Part shown: piece after piece, positions 1 through 6,318 of the stretch
Layout of the letters: every line of letters begins with the position of its first letter
Numbering within the stretch: the first letter of the stretch is position 1
Origin: Clostridiales bacterium
GTDB taxonomy: Bacteria > Bacillota > Clostridia > UBA1381
Length of the DNA stretch: 6,318 bases
Assembly: GCA_003453455.1 (NCBI GenBank)
Contig: DMLG01000071.1
Coordinates: 1-6,318 of the forward strand
Reading direction: 5' to 3'
Made by a program: the position numbers and the translations under genes
Notes under the pieces: generated by a model
What the model saw: only the letters and a program-made list of their open reading frames with translations
What the model was told of the DNA's origin: nothing
The model's database searches: none

Positions 1-387
1 TGGCACATAGGAATTCAAAATCCTAAAAATGCGGATAGTATTATCGGCATAATAAGTGCTGAAAACCTTGCAGTCATTACATCAGGAGATTATCAAAGAT
101 ATTTTGATTTAGACGGTATAAGATATCATCACATTTTAGATCCCAAAACAGGTTATCCTGCAAATTCAGGTCTTCACAGCGTTACGGTTATTTCCGATAA
201 TCCTACGCTTTGCGATGCGCTTTCAACCGCGGCATTTGTTGCAGGCATCGAAAAAGGAGCGGAGCTTTTGAAAAAATATGACAGCATGGGGATTTTTATT
301 ACTGATGATACAGTATATTTTTCAAAATCACTTGAAAACATATTTAAGCAGACTGATTTTTCATATAAATATGAATTTTTATACTAA
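1..387 (+). CDS. apbE: FAD:protein FMN transferase (ApbE), C-terminal part
   Basis: This is the last 128 codons of an ApbE-family gene; the reading frame is open at the window edge, so the N-terminal half or more is missing. ApbE moves FMN from FAD onto a threonine of target flavoproteins, such as RnfG/RnfD, NqrB/NqrC or other FMN-binding-domain proteins, usually outside the membrane. Family motifs seen in the fragment are TSGDYQRYF (residues 27-35), YHHILDPKTGYPA (42-54) and CDALSTAAFVAG (71-82). The aspartate and threonine of the last block (D72, T76) match the metal-binding pair of the family. The frame ends at TAA, directly at a terminator hairpin, and the next gene is convergent. The target flavoprotein is not in the window. 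Family assignment is firm; whether the full-length protein is intact and lipidated cannot be judged here. Confidence 0.93.
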   Translation, partial: WHIGIQNPKNADSIIGIISAENLAVITSGDYQRYFDLDGIRYHHILDPKTGYPANSGLHSVTVISDNPTLCDALSTAAFVAGIEKGAELLKKYDSMGIFITDDTVYFSKSLENIFKQTDFSYKYEFLY

Positions 388-412
388 AAAAACGCCTTTT
401 TGGCGTTTTTTT
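386..412. terminator. Bidirectional intrinsic terminator between convergent genes
   Basis: Seven A, CGCC, a five-base T loop, GGCG and seven T form a perfectly symmetric hairpin, so either strand gives a stem followed by a U tract. It begins inside the TAA stop of apbE (385-387) and its T run reaches the TAA stop of the minus-strand SLH gene (411-413). It should end transcription from both sides. The GC part of the stem is only four pairs, but the flanking A-T pairs extend it. Confidence 0.9.
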
Positions 413-2681
413 AAAAGCTTTTTGATATGATATTATAAATCATAGCGGCCGCCTCAGCACGAGTTACATCTGCATTTGGCAGGATTGTATTATCAGGATA
501 TCCGTTAATAAATCCGCTTGAATACATAGAATACACAGCTTCTCTTGCCCAATCGGGTATATCGGCATCATCAGTAAATTTGCTTTCAGACATACTTTCA
601 AGATTTAAAACTCTGCTTAGAATTGTTATTGCCTCAGCTCTTGTAAGTGTAACCCTTGGAGAGAAAAAAATATTTCCGTTACTTCCGCTTTTTCCAGCAA
701 TAATCCCTTTATTAACCATTGCATATACATACGGTCTTGACCAATCGGATATTTCATCTAAATCTTCAAAATCTTTCGTGCATTTATCAATACCGCTTAC
801 ATCCGTTTTTAGCATTCTGCACATAATTACCGCAAATTCTTCTCTTGTGATATTTTTAAGCGGCAGGAAAGAAAGTCCGTCTTCTCTTTCATAACCGCTA
901 ACTATTCCCTGTTCATAGACAAAATTTATCTGTTCTCGTGCCCAATTGTTTGCTATGTCCAAAAATGGATATACGCATTTTACCGATATCGGGATTTCGC
1001 ACACTCTATCCCCTGCGGACACCGAAAGAATTCCGTTTCCGCCATTTGAAGTTGCTTGAAGAGTATTTCCAACAATTTCGACAATATCATTATTTACAGA
1101 AAGCTTAAAGTTATCTTGATTTGCTTTTAATTTTATTCCATTATACCAAGCTTCAAAATTCAGTCTTATAGTATCGTATTTTTTTTGAAAATTGATACTT
1201 TTTATCTCATTTCCGTAATCGTCTTTTACAACAATATCTGTTGGCGTTTCGTAACTATGATAGTATGTGTTGGTAGCTACATCGCCATAAGACGCTGTCA
1301 CCGTTATTTCTCCCGTTCCGCTCGCTGTAAGAGTATCAGTCTCCATATTAAAGCTACTGTCACCGCTTGCAAAAATTTGTGTATCCTGCGGCGCAGCAAT
1401 CGGATAGAAAGCTGTATCAACCGCTTTTTTAGTAAGCTTTTCCGAATACCCGGAAAGATAATGCTGCTCAAAAGGATATAGATATATACCTCCTAAAATT
1501 CCTGTTGGACTATTTGCATTTTTTAAGAACAAATAATTTGAGCAGCTCCTAAGACTTCCTCCAGACGGAGAATTTATGACCTCGCTGTTTGCAGCGCCCG
1601 GATAAACTCCGGAAATAGAGGTTGAGCCACCCCCGTCAAGGTTTATGGCATCTACACAGCCAAGCTCTTTTAATCGTTTCGCAATAGTTGCTATTTGTGC
1701 ACCATAGCTGTAACCATTCTGCCGCCCATCAAGAACATAAAAAATAATTTCTCCGCTCTCTGTGATACCGACTGCGGTGCGTGGTGCAGCACCTTTTTCA
1801 AATCCGCTTCCTATAACGCCGTTTTCAATTAGCCTATCTCCTACGCTTCCCATGGCGTCTGATACCATATTCCAGCGTTCATCTTCTGCAAATGATGAAA
1901 TCTCAACGCTGTCCCCTATTTCGATAGAATTAAACTTTTCAAAAAGCACTTCATCACTGTTTACATTTAGTGTTAAAATCATTTTCCCCTTAGGTATTAA
2001 AACGGCACCCTGATATGTGAATTTGTCCTCAACAACAGCATTTACACTCTTTCCTATTCCTAAATCACCGGAAATATCGCCTAAGATAATAGAAAGTGAC
2101 TCAACTTCATTATGGTTGTTTTCATCAAAATCATCTGTATATAAGTTGACTATTGGGGTAGTGTCCTGATTGTACTTATTTATGTGAGAAATTTCTATTT
2201 CGTCTTCGCCAAATTTTAGATGTGTATCTATTTTTAGCGGTGCAATAAATGCTGTACCGTCCTTATTAAATCCGATTGCCTGGTAGTTTTCAGTATCTTT
2301 TGTCAGAATTTTTCCGGAAGAAACAGAAATCCCCATAGGTATGCCCGTCTTAAAAGAAAAAAATGATGCGTTTATTCCGATTAACGGCACAAGTCCGTTA
2401 TTTTTCATATACTCTTCCGCTTTTGTTATATTTCTAAGTCCCCATACTGTTTTTCCCCCAACGACTATTGGGAGTACATCTTTATTGGGAGTATATTTTG
2501 CGTAGTATTCGGTTTGAAGCCCCACTCCACTTTGCTCTGACATAAATTCGTTCTTATATAAATCAGTGCCGTTTGCGATTTTGTGCGACCAACCGTTTAC
2601 TTCTGTTCCTAAAACTGCGCCGTAAACTGAATTTGAAAATAATATAAAAGCTGAAAAAACAGCAATAACCCTTTTTTTCAT
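411..2681 (-). CDS. Secreted SLH-domain phosphodiester glycosidase (NAGPA family) protein
   Basis: The protein has 756 residues. An N-terminal signal peptide (MKKRVIAVFSAFILFSNSVYG, then AVLG) marks export. A NAGPA/DUF2233 phosphodiester glycosidase domain spans about residues 65-385, with GINASFF (102-108), PRTAVGI (300-306), DGRQNGYSYGA (318-328) and NLDGGGSTS (347-355). A beta-rich, Ig-like stretch follows (about 395-565), including a LTASGTGEITVTA segment. Three SLH domains close the protein (about 572-625, 638-692, 702-753), each with an ITREE, LTRAE or VTRAE motif. The family relates to the mammalian enzyme that removes GlcNAc from GlcNAc-phosphate diesters; bacterial substrates are mostly unknown, so a wall or surface phosphodiester-linked sugar is an inference. 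SLH triplets usually bind pyruvylated secondary wall polymer. The start at 2681 is chosen over an ATG at 2702 because AAGGAGGG sits 7 bases before it and the upstream ATG lies at the predicted transcription start. The gene is monocistronic, between two terminators. Confidence 0.9.
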   Translation of the reverse strand: MKKRVIAVFSAFILFSNSVYGAVLGTEVNGWSHKIANGTDLYKNEFMSEQSGVGLQTEYYAKYTPNKDVLPIVVGGKTVWGLRNITKAEEYMKNNGLVPLIGINASFFSFKTGIPMGISVSSGKILTKDTENYQAIGFNKDGTAFIAPLKIDTHLKFGEDEIEISHINKYNQDTTPIVNLYTDDFDENNHNEVESLSIILGDISGDLGIGKSVNAVVEDKFTYQGAVLIPKGKMILTLNVNSDEVLFEKFNSIEIGDSVEISSFAEDERWNMVSDAMGSVGDRLIENGVIGSGFEKGAAPRTAVGITESGEIIFYVLDGRQNGYSYGAQIATIAKRLKELGCVDAINLDGGGSTSISGVYPGAANSEVINSPSGGSLRSCSNYLFLKNANSPTGILGGIYLYPFEQHYLSGYSEKLTKKAVDTAFYPIAAPQDTQIFASGDSSFNMETDTLTASGTGEITVTASYGDVATNTYYHSYETPTDIVVKDDYGNEIKSINFQKKYDTIRLNFEAWYNGIKLKANQDNFKLSVNNDIVEIVGNTLQATSNGGNGILSVSAGDRVCEIPISVKCVYPFLDIANNWAREQINFVYEQGIVSGYEREDGLSFLPLKNITREEFAVIMCRMLKTDVSGIDKCTKDFEDLDEISDWSRPYVYAMVNKGIIAGKSGSNGNIFFSPRVTLTRAEAITILSRVLNLESMSESKFTDDADIPDWAREAVYSMYSSGFINGYPDNTILPNADVTRAEAAAMIYNIISKSF

Positions 2682-2687
2682 CAGACT

Positions 2688-2695
2688 CCCTCCTT
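2688..2695 (-). promoter_or_regulatory. Ribosome binding site deciding the SLH gene start
   Basis: On the minus strand AAGGAGGG lies with its GGAGG core 7 bases before the ATG at 2679-2681. This supports the MKKRVIAV start, which also gives a normal signal peptide. The longer frame from 2702 would place this RBS inside the coding sequence, encoding an odd LKGGSL leader. Confidence 0.88.
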
Positions 2696-2704
2696 TTAGC
2701 ATAT

Positions 2705-2721
2705 AAATTATACTCTAATTT
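2705..2721. repeat. Short inverted repeat over the SLH gene -10 region
   Basis: AAATTA, five bases, TAATTT: perfect 6-base arms that overlap the predicted -10 element. It could be a repressor site, but both arms are pure A/T in an AT-rich spacer, so chance is a reasonable explanation. Confidence 0.3.
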
Positions 2722-2735
2722 TGGGTAAAAGTAAA
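2707..2735 (-). promoter_or_regulatory. Predicted sigma-A type promoter of the SLH gene
   Basis: On the minus strand a perfect TATAAT (2707-2712) is preceded, at a 17-base spacing, by TTTACT (2730-2735), which matches TTGACA at four of six positions. Transcription would start near 2700, giving a leader of about 20 bases that carries the RBS. The promoter lies just downstream of the terminator of the preceding operon, consistent with an independent unit. It is predicted from sequence only. Confidence 0.7.
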
Positions 2736-2741
2736 TAAGCA

Positions 2742-2779
2742 CAAAGAAAAAATCTCCCCAAAAACTTGGGAAGATTTTT
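2742..2779 (-). terminator. Intrinsic terminator of the oxidoreductase operon
   Basis: The minus strand reads AAAAATCTTCCC, an 8-base loop, then GGGGAGATTTTT and further T-rich bases. All 12 positions pair if one U-G wobble is allowed; the arms are at 2748-2759 and 2768-2779. On the plus strand the wobble becomes an A-C mismatch, so the structure favours minus-strand transcripts. It begins about 10 bases after the stop codon of the gamma subunit gene. Confidence 0.9.
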
Positions 2780-2788
2780 CGCTTTTTG

Positions 2789-3322
2789 TCAAAAATTGTA
2801 ACCTGCCTCTAATGCTTTTAAATTGATTTCGAGCATATCAGCTTTTCTTGGAGGAATAACTTTTTTTAGTCCCACTTCAATATCTTTAAAATCAACCGCA
2901 GCAGTTTCTTTTATGACTTTTCCAAGCAGTACCATATTTGCAAGCGTTGGTGCACCGATTTCGGTAGCCATCTTTGTTGCAGGAATATAGAAGCTTTCTA
3001 CATCATCTCTATTAACCTTGCGATCAATCAAAGTAGATTCTACAAATATTTTTCCGCCTGAAACTGTTTCGTTTTCATACTTATCGAGCGACGGAAGATT
3101 CATTGCAATTAAAACATTAGGATTTGAAACAATAGGAGAGCCTACCGGTGAATCACTCAAAATAACGCTGCAATTTGCGGTACCTCCGCGCATTTCAGGA
3201 CCATATGACGGAAGCCAACTCACTTGCTTATCTTCTGTTAAGCCCATATATGCAAGACATTTTCCTGCAAAAAGCACGCCCTGTCCGCCAAATCCTGCTA
3301 TTAAAATATTAAAAGTATTCAT
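2789..3322 (-). CDS. korC: 2-oxoacid:ferredoxin oxidoreductase, gamma subunit
   Basis: At 177 residues this has the normal length for the gamma subunit (PF01558 family) of four-subunit 2-oxoacid:ferredoxin oxidoreductases. Visible motifs are the N-terminal GFGGQGV (residues 10-16), a Rossmann-like loop, and [15 protein letters not shown] (39-53), a hallmark block of KorC/PorG proteins. The subunit helps form the CoA-binding region of the enzyme in the cytoplasm. Its ATG overlaps the TAA of the beta subunit gene by one base (TAATG), with GGGGAGG at 3330-3336 as RBS, so translation is probably coupled. It is the last gene of the operon, followed by a strong terminator. Family assignment is firm; whether the complex prefers branched-chain 2-oxoacids, 2-oxoglutarate or others cannot be settled from this subunit. 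Confidence 0.93.
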   Translation of the reverse strand: MNTFNILIAGFGGQGVLFAGKCLAYMGLTEDKQVSWLPSYGPEMRGGTANCSVILSDSPVGSPIVSNPNVLIAMNLPSLDKYENETVSGGKIFVESTLIDRKVNRDDVESFYIPATKMATEIGAPTLANMVLLGKVIKETAAVDFKDIEVGLKKVIPPRKADMLEINLKALEAGYNF

Positions 3323-4068
3323 TATTTCGCCTCCCCGCTTCTATCCTTATATACGCCAAGAGGATAATACGGAATCATATTATCATCAATCCATTTTAGC
3401 GCATCTTTCGGTGTCATACCCCAGTTTGTAGGGCAGCTTGAAATTACTTCTACCAAAGAAAATCCCTTGCCATTTACTTGGTTTTCAAAGGCTTTTTTTA
3501 TTGCCGCTTTTGCATTTTTAACATTCTTAACATTGTTTACTGCAACTCTTGCAAGATATTCGGGACCTTCAAGCTGAGAAAGCATCTCACATATTTTTAC
3601 AGGAAATCCACAAAGCGAAGTATCTCTGCCGTAAGGTGAAGTTTGTGTAACCTGACCCGGGAGTGATGTCGGTGCCATTTGACCGCCCGTCATACCGTAA
3701 ATAGCATTATTTACAAATATAACTGTTATATTTTCATTTCGTGTTGCTGAGTGCACTGTTTCAGCAGTTCCGATAGACGCTAAGTCTCCGTCGCCCTGGT
3801 AGGTAAACACAATATTTTCCGGATTTGCACGCTTTATTCCGGTTGCAACAGCCGGTGCTCTTCCGTGAGCCGCCTCTACCATATCGCAAGCAAAATAATC
3901 ATATGCCATAACAGCACAGCCAACAGGTGCAACACCGATTGTTTTTCCCTCAATGCCAAGCTCATCTATTGCCTCAGCTACAAGACGGTGAATAATACCG
4001 TGTGTACAGCCGGGACAGTAATGAAGCGGCGCATCTGTAAGTGACTTTGGTTTATCAAATACCATCAT
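3322..4068 (-). CDS. korB: 2-oxoacid:ferredoxin oxidoreductase, beta (TPP-binding) subunit
   Basis: This 248-residue protein carries the thiamine pyrophosphate site and the proximal [4Fe-4S] cluster of the complex. The TPP motif runs from GDGDLASIG (92-100) to NN (120-121) and IYGMTGGQM (123-131). Cysteines C18 and C21 (CPGC), C51 (VGC) and C212 (SCPTNW) fit the four cluster ligands known in this family. The reaction is oxidative decarboxylation of a 2-oxoacid to acyl-CoA with electrons to ferredoxin, or the reverse. The gene starts at the first of two adjacent ATGs; that ATG overlaps the TAA of the alpha gene by one base and lies 9 bases after AAGGAGGT at 4077-4084. The second ATG, 3 bases on, is also possible. 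Size and order match KorB/VorA-type proteins; substrate specificity is not proven by the sequence. Confidence 0.94.
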   Translation of the reverse strand: MMVFDKPKSLTDAPLHYCPGCTHGIIHRLVAEAIDELGIEGKTIGVAPVGCAVMAYDYFACDMVEAAHGRAPAVATGIKRANPENIVFTYQGDGDLASIGTAETVHSATRNENITVIFVNNAIYGMTGGQMAPTSLPGQVTQTSPYGRDTSLCGFPVKICEMLSQLEGPEYLARVAVNNVKNVKNAKAAIKKAFENQVNGKGFSLVEVISSCPTNWGMTPKDALKWIDDNMIPYYPLGVYKDRSGEAK

Positions 4069-5132
4069 TAGTTATTACCTCCTTGTGCCTCTTTGATTTT
4101 AGCAAGTACTTCCTCCGGTGACGGTATCATACCGCCAACGCGGTTACACAGCATAACAGGGCGTGTGCATTTTGTTGCAAGCTCTATATCTTCTACCATC
4201 TGTCCCATTGAAAGTTCTACTGAAATAAATGTTTTAACCGTTTTTGCTGCTTCAAAAAGACGCTTTTTGGGGAATGGCCAGAGAGTTATAGGTCTTATCA
4301 TACCCACTTTTATTCCCTGTTTTCTTGCCTCTACTACCGCATTTTGCGAAACACGCGCAGCAATACCAAATGCAACAATGCAGATTTCTGCATCGTCCAT
4401 CATAAATTCTTCGTACATTACCTCATTTTCTTCAATTTTTTTGTATCTTTCAAAACGGGCAAAGTTTTCCTTTTCAAGCTGCTCCGGCTTTAAATAAAGA
4501 GAATTCACAATATTATGCTCTCTTTCCATTTTTGTACCTGTAACAGCCCAAGGTTTTTCAAATGTCTTAATTTCTGCACTATCACGAATTTCAACAGGCT
4601 CCATCATCTGTCCCATTGTTCCGTCAGCTAAAATCATAGCCGTCATTCTGTAATTATCTGCAAGCTCAAATCCCTTAATAGTAAGGTCTGCCATTTCCTG
4701 AACAGATGCAGGCGCCAAAACTATCATACGAAAATCACCGTGACCGCCTGCTTTGGTTGCCTGGAAATAGTCCGACTGAGAGGGTTGTATTCCGCCAAGA
4801 CCGGGACCGCCTCTTTGAACATTTACTACAAATGCAGGAAGGTCTGCACCTGCAAGATATGAAAGACCTTCGCTTTTTAATGCAACACCGGGGCTTGAAG
4901 AGGAGGTCATTACCCTCTTTCCTGCCGATGATACTCCATAAACCATATTTATTGCTGCAATTTCGCTTTCTGCCTGCAAAAATGTTCCGCCGATTTTAGG
5001 CATTCTTTTTGCCATATATGCCGCAATCTCCGTCTGCGGTGTTATCGGATATCCGAAATAGTGACGGCAGCCTGCTTTTATTGCAGCTTCTGCAATAGCC
5101 TCATTTCCTTTCATCAATACCTTTTCAGCCAT
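4068..5132 (-). CDS. vorB: 2-oxoacid:ferredoxin oxidoreductase, alpha subunit (VorB-like)
   Basis: This 354-residue protein has the usual length for the alpha (pyrimidine-binding) subunit of 2-oxoacid:ferredoxin oxidoreductases. It begins [18 protein letters not shown], typical of proteins called 3-methyl-2-oxobutanoate dehydrogenase subunit VorB in Clostridia. Motifs include GYPITPQTE (27-35), [10 protein letters not shown] (54-63), with the glutamate expected to contact TPP, TSSSSPG (76-82) and QRGGPGLG (106-113), followed by [16 protein letters not shown] (119-134). A C-terminal transketolase-like domain II follows from about residue 245. With the ferredoxin, beta and gamma subunits it would convert 2-oxoisovalerate and related keto acids to acyl-CoA. 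The RBS AAGGTAGG (5142-5149) is imperfect and overlaps the upstream TAG. The alternative name is korA: sequence by eye favours VorB, but 2-oxoglutarate as substrate is not excluded. Confidence 0.92.
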   Translation of the reverse strand: MAEKVLMKGNEAIAEAAIKAGCRHYFGYPITPQTEIAAYMAKRMPKIGGTFLQAESEIAAINMVYGVSSAGKRVMTSSSSPGVALKSEGLSYLAGADLPAFVVNVQRGGPGLGGIQPSQSDYFQATKAGGHGDFRMIVLAPASVQEMADLTIKGFELADNYRMTAMILADGTMGQMMEPVEIRDSAEIKTFEKPWAVTGTKMEREHNIVNSLYLKPEQLEKENFARFERYKKIEENEVMYEEFMMDDAEICIVAFGIAARVSQNAVVEARKQGIKVGMIRPITLWPFPKKRLFEAAKTVKTFISVELSMGQMVEDIELATKCTRPVMLCNRVGGMIPSPEEVLAKIKEAQGGNN

Positions 5133-5142
5133 TATAAATAAC

Positions 5143-5349
5143 CTACCTTTCTACTGTAATAATGCAATCGGGACACATAGTTGCACAAAATGCACAAGCA
5201 ATACATTGTTCCTGGTCAATAATTTCAACAGGAGAATGTCCCTTTTTGTTTATCTTATCCTTTGCAATTTTAAGAATTTTTTTTGGACATACATCTACAC
5301 ACAGTCCGCAGCCTTTGCAAAGCTCTGTTTTGAATGTAAGTTTTGCCAT
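5143..5349 (-). CDS. korD: 2x[4Fe-4S] ferredoxin subunit (delta) of 2-oxoacid oxidoreductase
   Basis: This 68-residue protein has two complete CxxCxxCxxxCP motifs, at C11/C14/C17/C21 and C49/C52/C55/C59, the pattern of a bacterial-type ferredoxin with two [4Fe-4S] clusters. A ninth cysteine, C62, follows the second motif (CPDC). It should carry electrons from the proximal cluster of the beta subunit to free ferredoxin. The D-A-B-C gene order here is the classic arrangement for four-subunit KGOR/VOR complexes. The RBS AAGGAG (5359-5364) lies inside the last codons of the preceding gene, from which it is separated by three bases. Assignment as the complex's own subunit rather than a free ferredoxin rests on size and gene order. 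Confidence 0.93.
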   Translation of the reverse strand: MAKLTFKTELCKGCGLCVDVCPKKILKIAKDKINKKGHSPVEIIDQEQCIACAFCATMCPDCIITVER

Positions 5350-5352
5350 TTT

Positions 5353-6027
5353 TCATATCTCCTTTTCTATTTTGTAGTATTTATCTTGAAGTTCAAGTTT
5401 GAACATCTTAGAATTACTCTCATAAAGCGAATTAAAAATTTCATCTGTCGCAGTTGTCATAACAATTGGAAGATTTGAAAGCATAGATAGCTTTCCTATC
5501 TCGTTTTCTTTTTTTAATAAACTCTCTTTTGTTGTTTCGTCGCCGATATTTGAGTTATGGACAAGTCCGGTAAACGGTATATGCCCGGCAAGCTCAATTT
5601 CACGCATAACCGAGAGTGCTTCCTCAGCAGTTTGTGTCAGCGGTCTATAAAAATTTGCAACAAACAGCATTTCAAAGTCATTATTCTCCGTTATATCGGG
5701 AGCAAATCTGCCAAGCGCAACTGCGCCCACATCATCGCCTCCAACATCAATTACCAAATGCTGTGTTTTGTCAGCTATGCTGCTATAAATTTCCTTTGGA
5801 AGTGCAGGCGCATCAAGATTTGTATTTGCATACTCTGAGGAAACAATGGAAATACCATGATTTTTCAAGTCAAGCTCACTGTCTTTTGTGCGGAAATACG
5901 GATTTACTATATCAAGGTCAATTACGGAAACATTAAATCCCTGATTTTTGATAAATTTTGCGTAATTTACTGCAATATTTGTCTTTCCGCTGCCATAATG
6001 ACCTGCAAATAAGGTTATTCTTTTCAT
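5353..6027 (-). CDS. P-loop NTPase, MinD/CobQ-like superfamily, role unknown
   Basis: This 224-residue protein opens with a Walker A motif, GHYGSGKT (residues 9-16). A second strand carries VIDLDIVNPYFR (35-46), and a Walker B-like strand LVIDVGGDD (91-99) is followed by GAVALGRFAP. The layout matches the SIMIBI class (MinD, ParA, CobQ/CobB-type). The signature lysine of MinD/ParA (GKGGxGKT) is replaced by histidine here. There is no cysteine, so it is not an Fe-S carrier of the Nbp35/ApbC type. No signal peptide or membrane segment is seen, so it is probably cytoplasmic. It lies between an acyl-CoA ligase and the oxidoreductase genes, with gaps of 9 and 3 bases, and AAGGAG (6033-6038) is its RBS. 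A chaperone or regulatory role for a neighbouring enzyme is only a guess from context. Confidence 0.85.
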   Translation of the reverse strand: MKRITLFAGHYGSGKTNIAVNYAKFIKNQGFNVSVIDLDIVNPYFRTKDSELDLKNHGISIVSSEYANTNLDAPALPKEIYSSIADKTQHLVIDVGGDDVGAVALGRFAPDITENNDFEMLFVANFYRPLTQTAEEALSVMREIELAGHIPFTGLVHNSNIGDETTKESLLKKENEIGKLSMLSNLPIVMTTATDEIFNSLYESNSKMFKLELQDKYYKIEKEI

Positions 6028-6036
6028 AAATTCTCC

Positions 6037-6318
6037 TTATAATTGTGAGCGTATAATTTTACCGCTTACCGTTTTCGGTAGTTCGTCGCGGAATTCTACA
6101 ATGCGCGGATATTTATATGGTGCGGTATTTTCCTTTACATAGTTTTGGATTTCCTTTTTAAGCTCCTCAGATGGCTCAGTTCCCTTGGTAAGCACAATAC
6201 TTGCTTTTACGACCTGTCCTCTCACCTCATCAGGAGCGGCAGAAACGCCACATTCCAAAACATACGGAAGCTCCATAATAACATTTTCGATTTCGAAAGG
6301 TCCAATCCTATAACCTGA
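6037..6318 (-). CDS. AMP-forming acyl-CoA ligase (acyl-CoA synthetase), C-terminal part
   Basis: The frame is open to the right edge; 93 residues of the C-terminal lid domain (AMP-binding_C, PF13193) are present. The Met codon at 6274-6276 is internal, not a start: coding continues upstream as [14 protein letters not shown], the A8 hinge region of ANL-family ligases. The middle reads [17 protein letters not shown], and the end has [12 protein letters not shown] then [14 protein letters not shown], containing the A10 lysine (PKTVSGK) used in adenylate formation. The block resembles acetyl- and medium-chain acyl-CoA synthetases rather than phenylacetate-CoA ligase. It would join a carboxylic acid to CoA using ATP. 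Its TAA lies in the RBS of the NTPase gene, so both are likely in one transcript with the oxidoreductase. Which acid is used cannot be told from the lid domain. Confidence 0.92.
   Translation of the reverse strand, partial: SGYRIGPFEIENVIMELPYVLECGVSAAPDEVRGQVVKASIVLTKGTEPSEELKKEIQNYVKENTAPYKYPRIVEFRDELPKTVSGKIIRSQL

Noticed and set aside
1..2681. A functional link between apbE and the SLH gene or the oxidoreductase operon.
   Set aside because: apbE is convergent and separated by a bidirectional terminator; no FMN-binding target protein is seen in the window.
2682..2702. A longer SLH protein starting at the ATG at 2702, with a seven-residue leader.
   Set aside because: The strong RBS lies after this ATG, the predicted transcription start is at about the same place, and the shorter form begins with a typical signal peptide.
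580..3431. Open frames on the plus strand at 580-894, 1185-1481, 1762-2013 and 3018-3431.
   Set aside because: They lie antisense within well-supported genes, encode no recognisable motif and appear to be shadows of the minus-strand coding.
4093..5936. Open frames on the plus strand at 4093-4497, 4706-4999, 5162-5377, 5206-5478, 5557-5838 and 5616-5936.
   Set aside because: All are antisense to conserved operon genes; their composition is that expected of reverse-complement coding sequence.
5353..6027. Reading the P-loop NTPase as an Nbp35/ApbC-type Fe-S carrier or a ParA partition protein.
   Set aside because: The protein has no cysteine, lacks the MinD/ParA signature lysine, and has no ParB-like partner nearby.
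6274..6276. Met codon as the start of a small 79-residue protein.
   Set aside because: The same frame continues without a stop to the window edge and encodes the conserved A8 hinge motif of acyl-CoA ligases, so this is an internal methionine.
1..6318. CRISPR array, tRNA, rRNA, insertion sequence, phage or toxin-antitoxin genes.
   Set aside because: No spaced direct repeats, cloverleaf-like sequence, transposase motifs or small paired genes were found on either strand by eye.

Overview
The window looks like part of an anaerobic, low-GC, monoderm Firmicutes genome, most likely from a Clostridia lineage. This is inferred from AT-rich genes with strong AGGAGG-type ribosome binding sites, a secreted protein with three SLH domains, ApbE, and a four-subunit ferredoxin-dependent 2-oxoacid oxidoreductase of the VorB type. 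The species cannot be named from the sequence.

Layout: (1) The left edge holds the 3' end of an apbE gene on the + strand. It meets the next gene tail to tail at a symmetric, apparently bidirectional terminator that runs into that gene's stop codon. (2) From 2681 down to 411 on the minus strand lies a monocistronic gene for a secreted, SLH-anchored NAGPA-type phosphodiester glycosidase, with its own promoter and strong RBS. (3) From 6318 down to 2789 on the minus strand lies a compact operon, open at the right edge. Its order of transcription is: C-terminal end of an AMP-forming acyl-CoA ligase, a P-loop NTPase of the MinD/CobQ superfamily, a 2x[4Fe-4S] ferredoxin subunit, then the alpha, beta and gamma subunits of the oxidoreductase. 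Gaps are 3 to 13 nt or the genes overlap by one base (TAATG). The operon ends in a strong hairpin terminator just before the SLH gene's promoter.

The operon probably links branched-chain (or other) 2-oxoacids, acyl-CoA and free acid. The oxidoreductase interconverts 2-oxoacid + CoA with acyl-CoA + CO2 + reduced ferredoxin, and the ligase interconverts acyl-CoA with the free acid at the expense of ATP. The direction of flux cannot be read from the sequence. The P-loop NTPase has no assigned role; it is the member most worth pursuing. The ApbE and SLH genes appear to be separate transcription units with no clear link to the operon.

No tRNA, rRNA, CRISPR array, insertion sequence or phage gene was seen. 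Nothing in the window amounts to a clearly new biological system; most of it is recognisable anaerobe metabolism and cell-surface biology.
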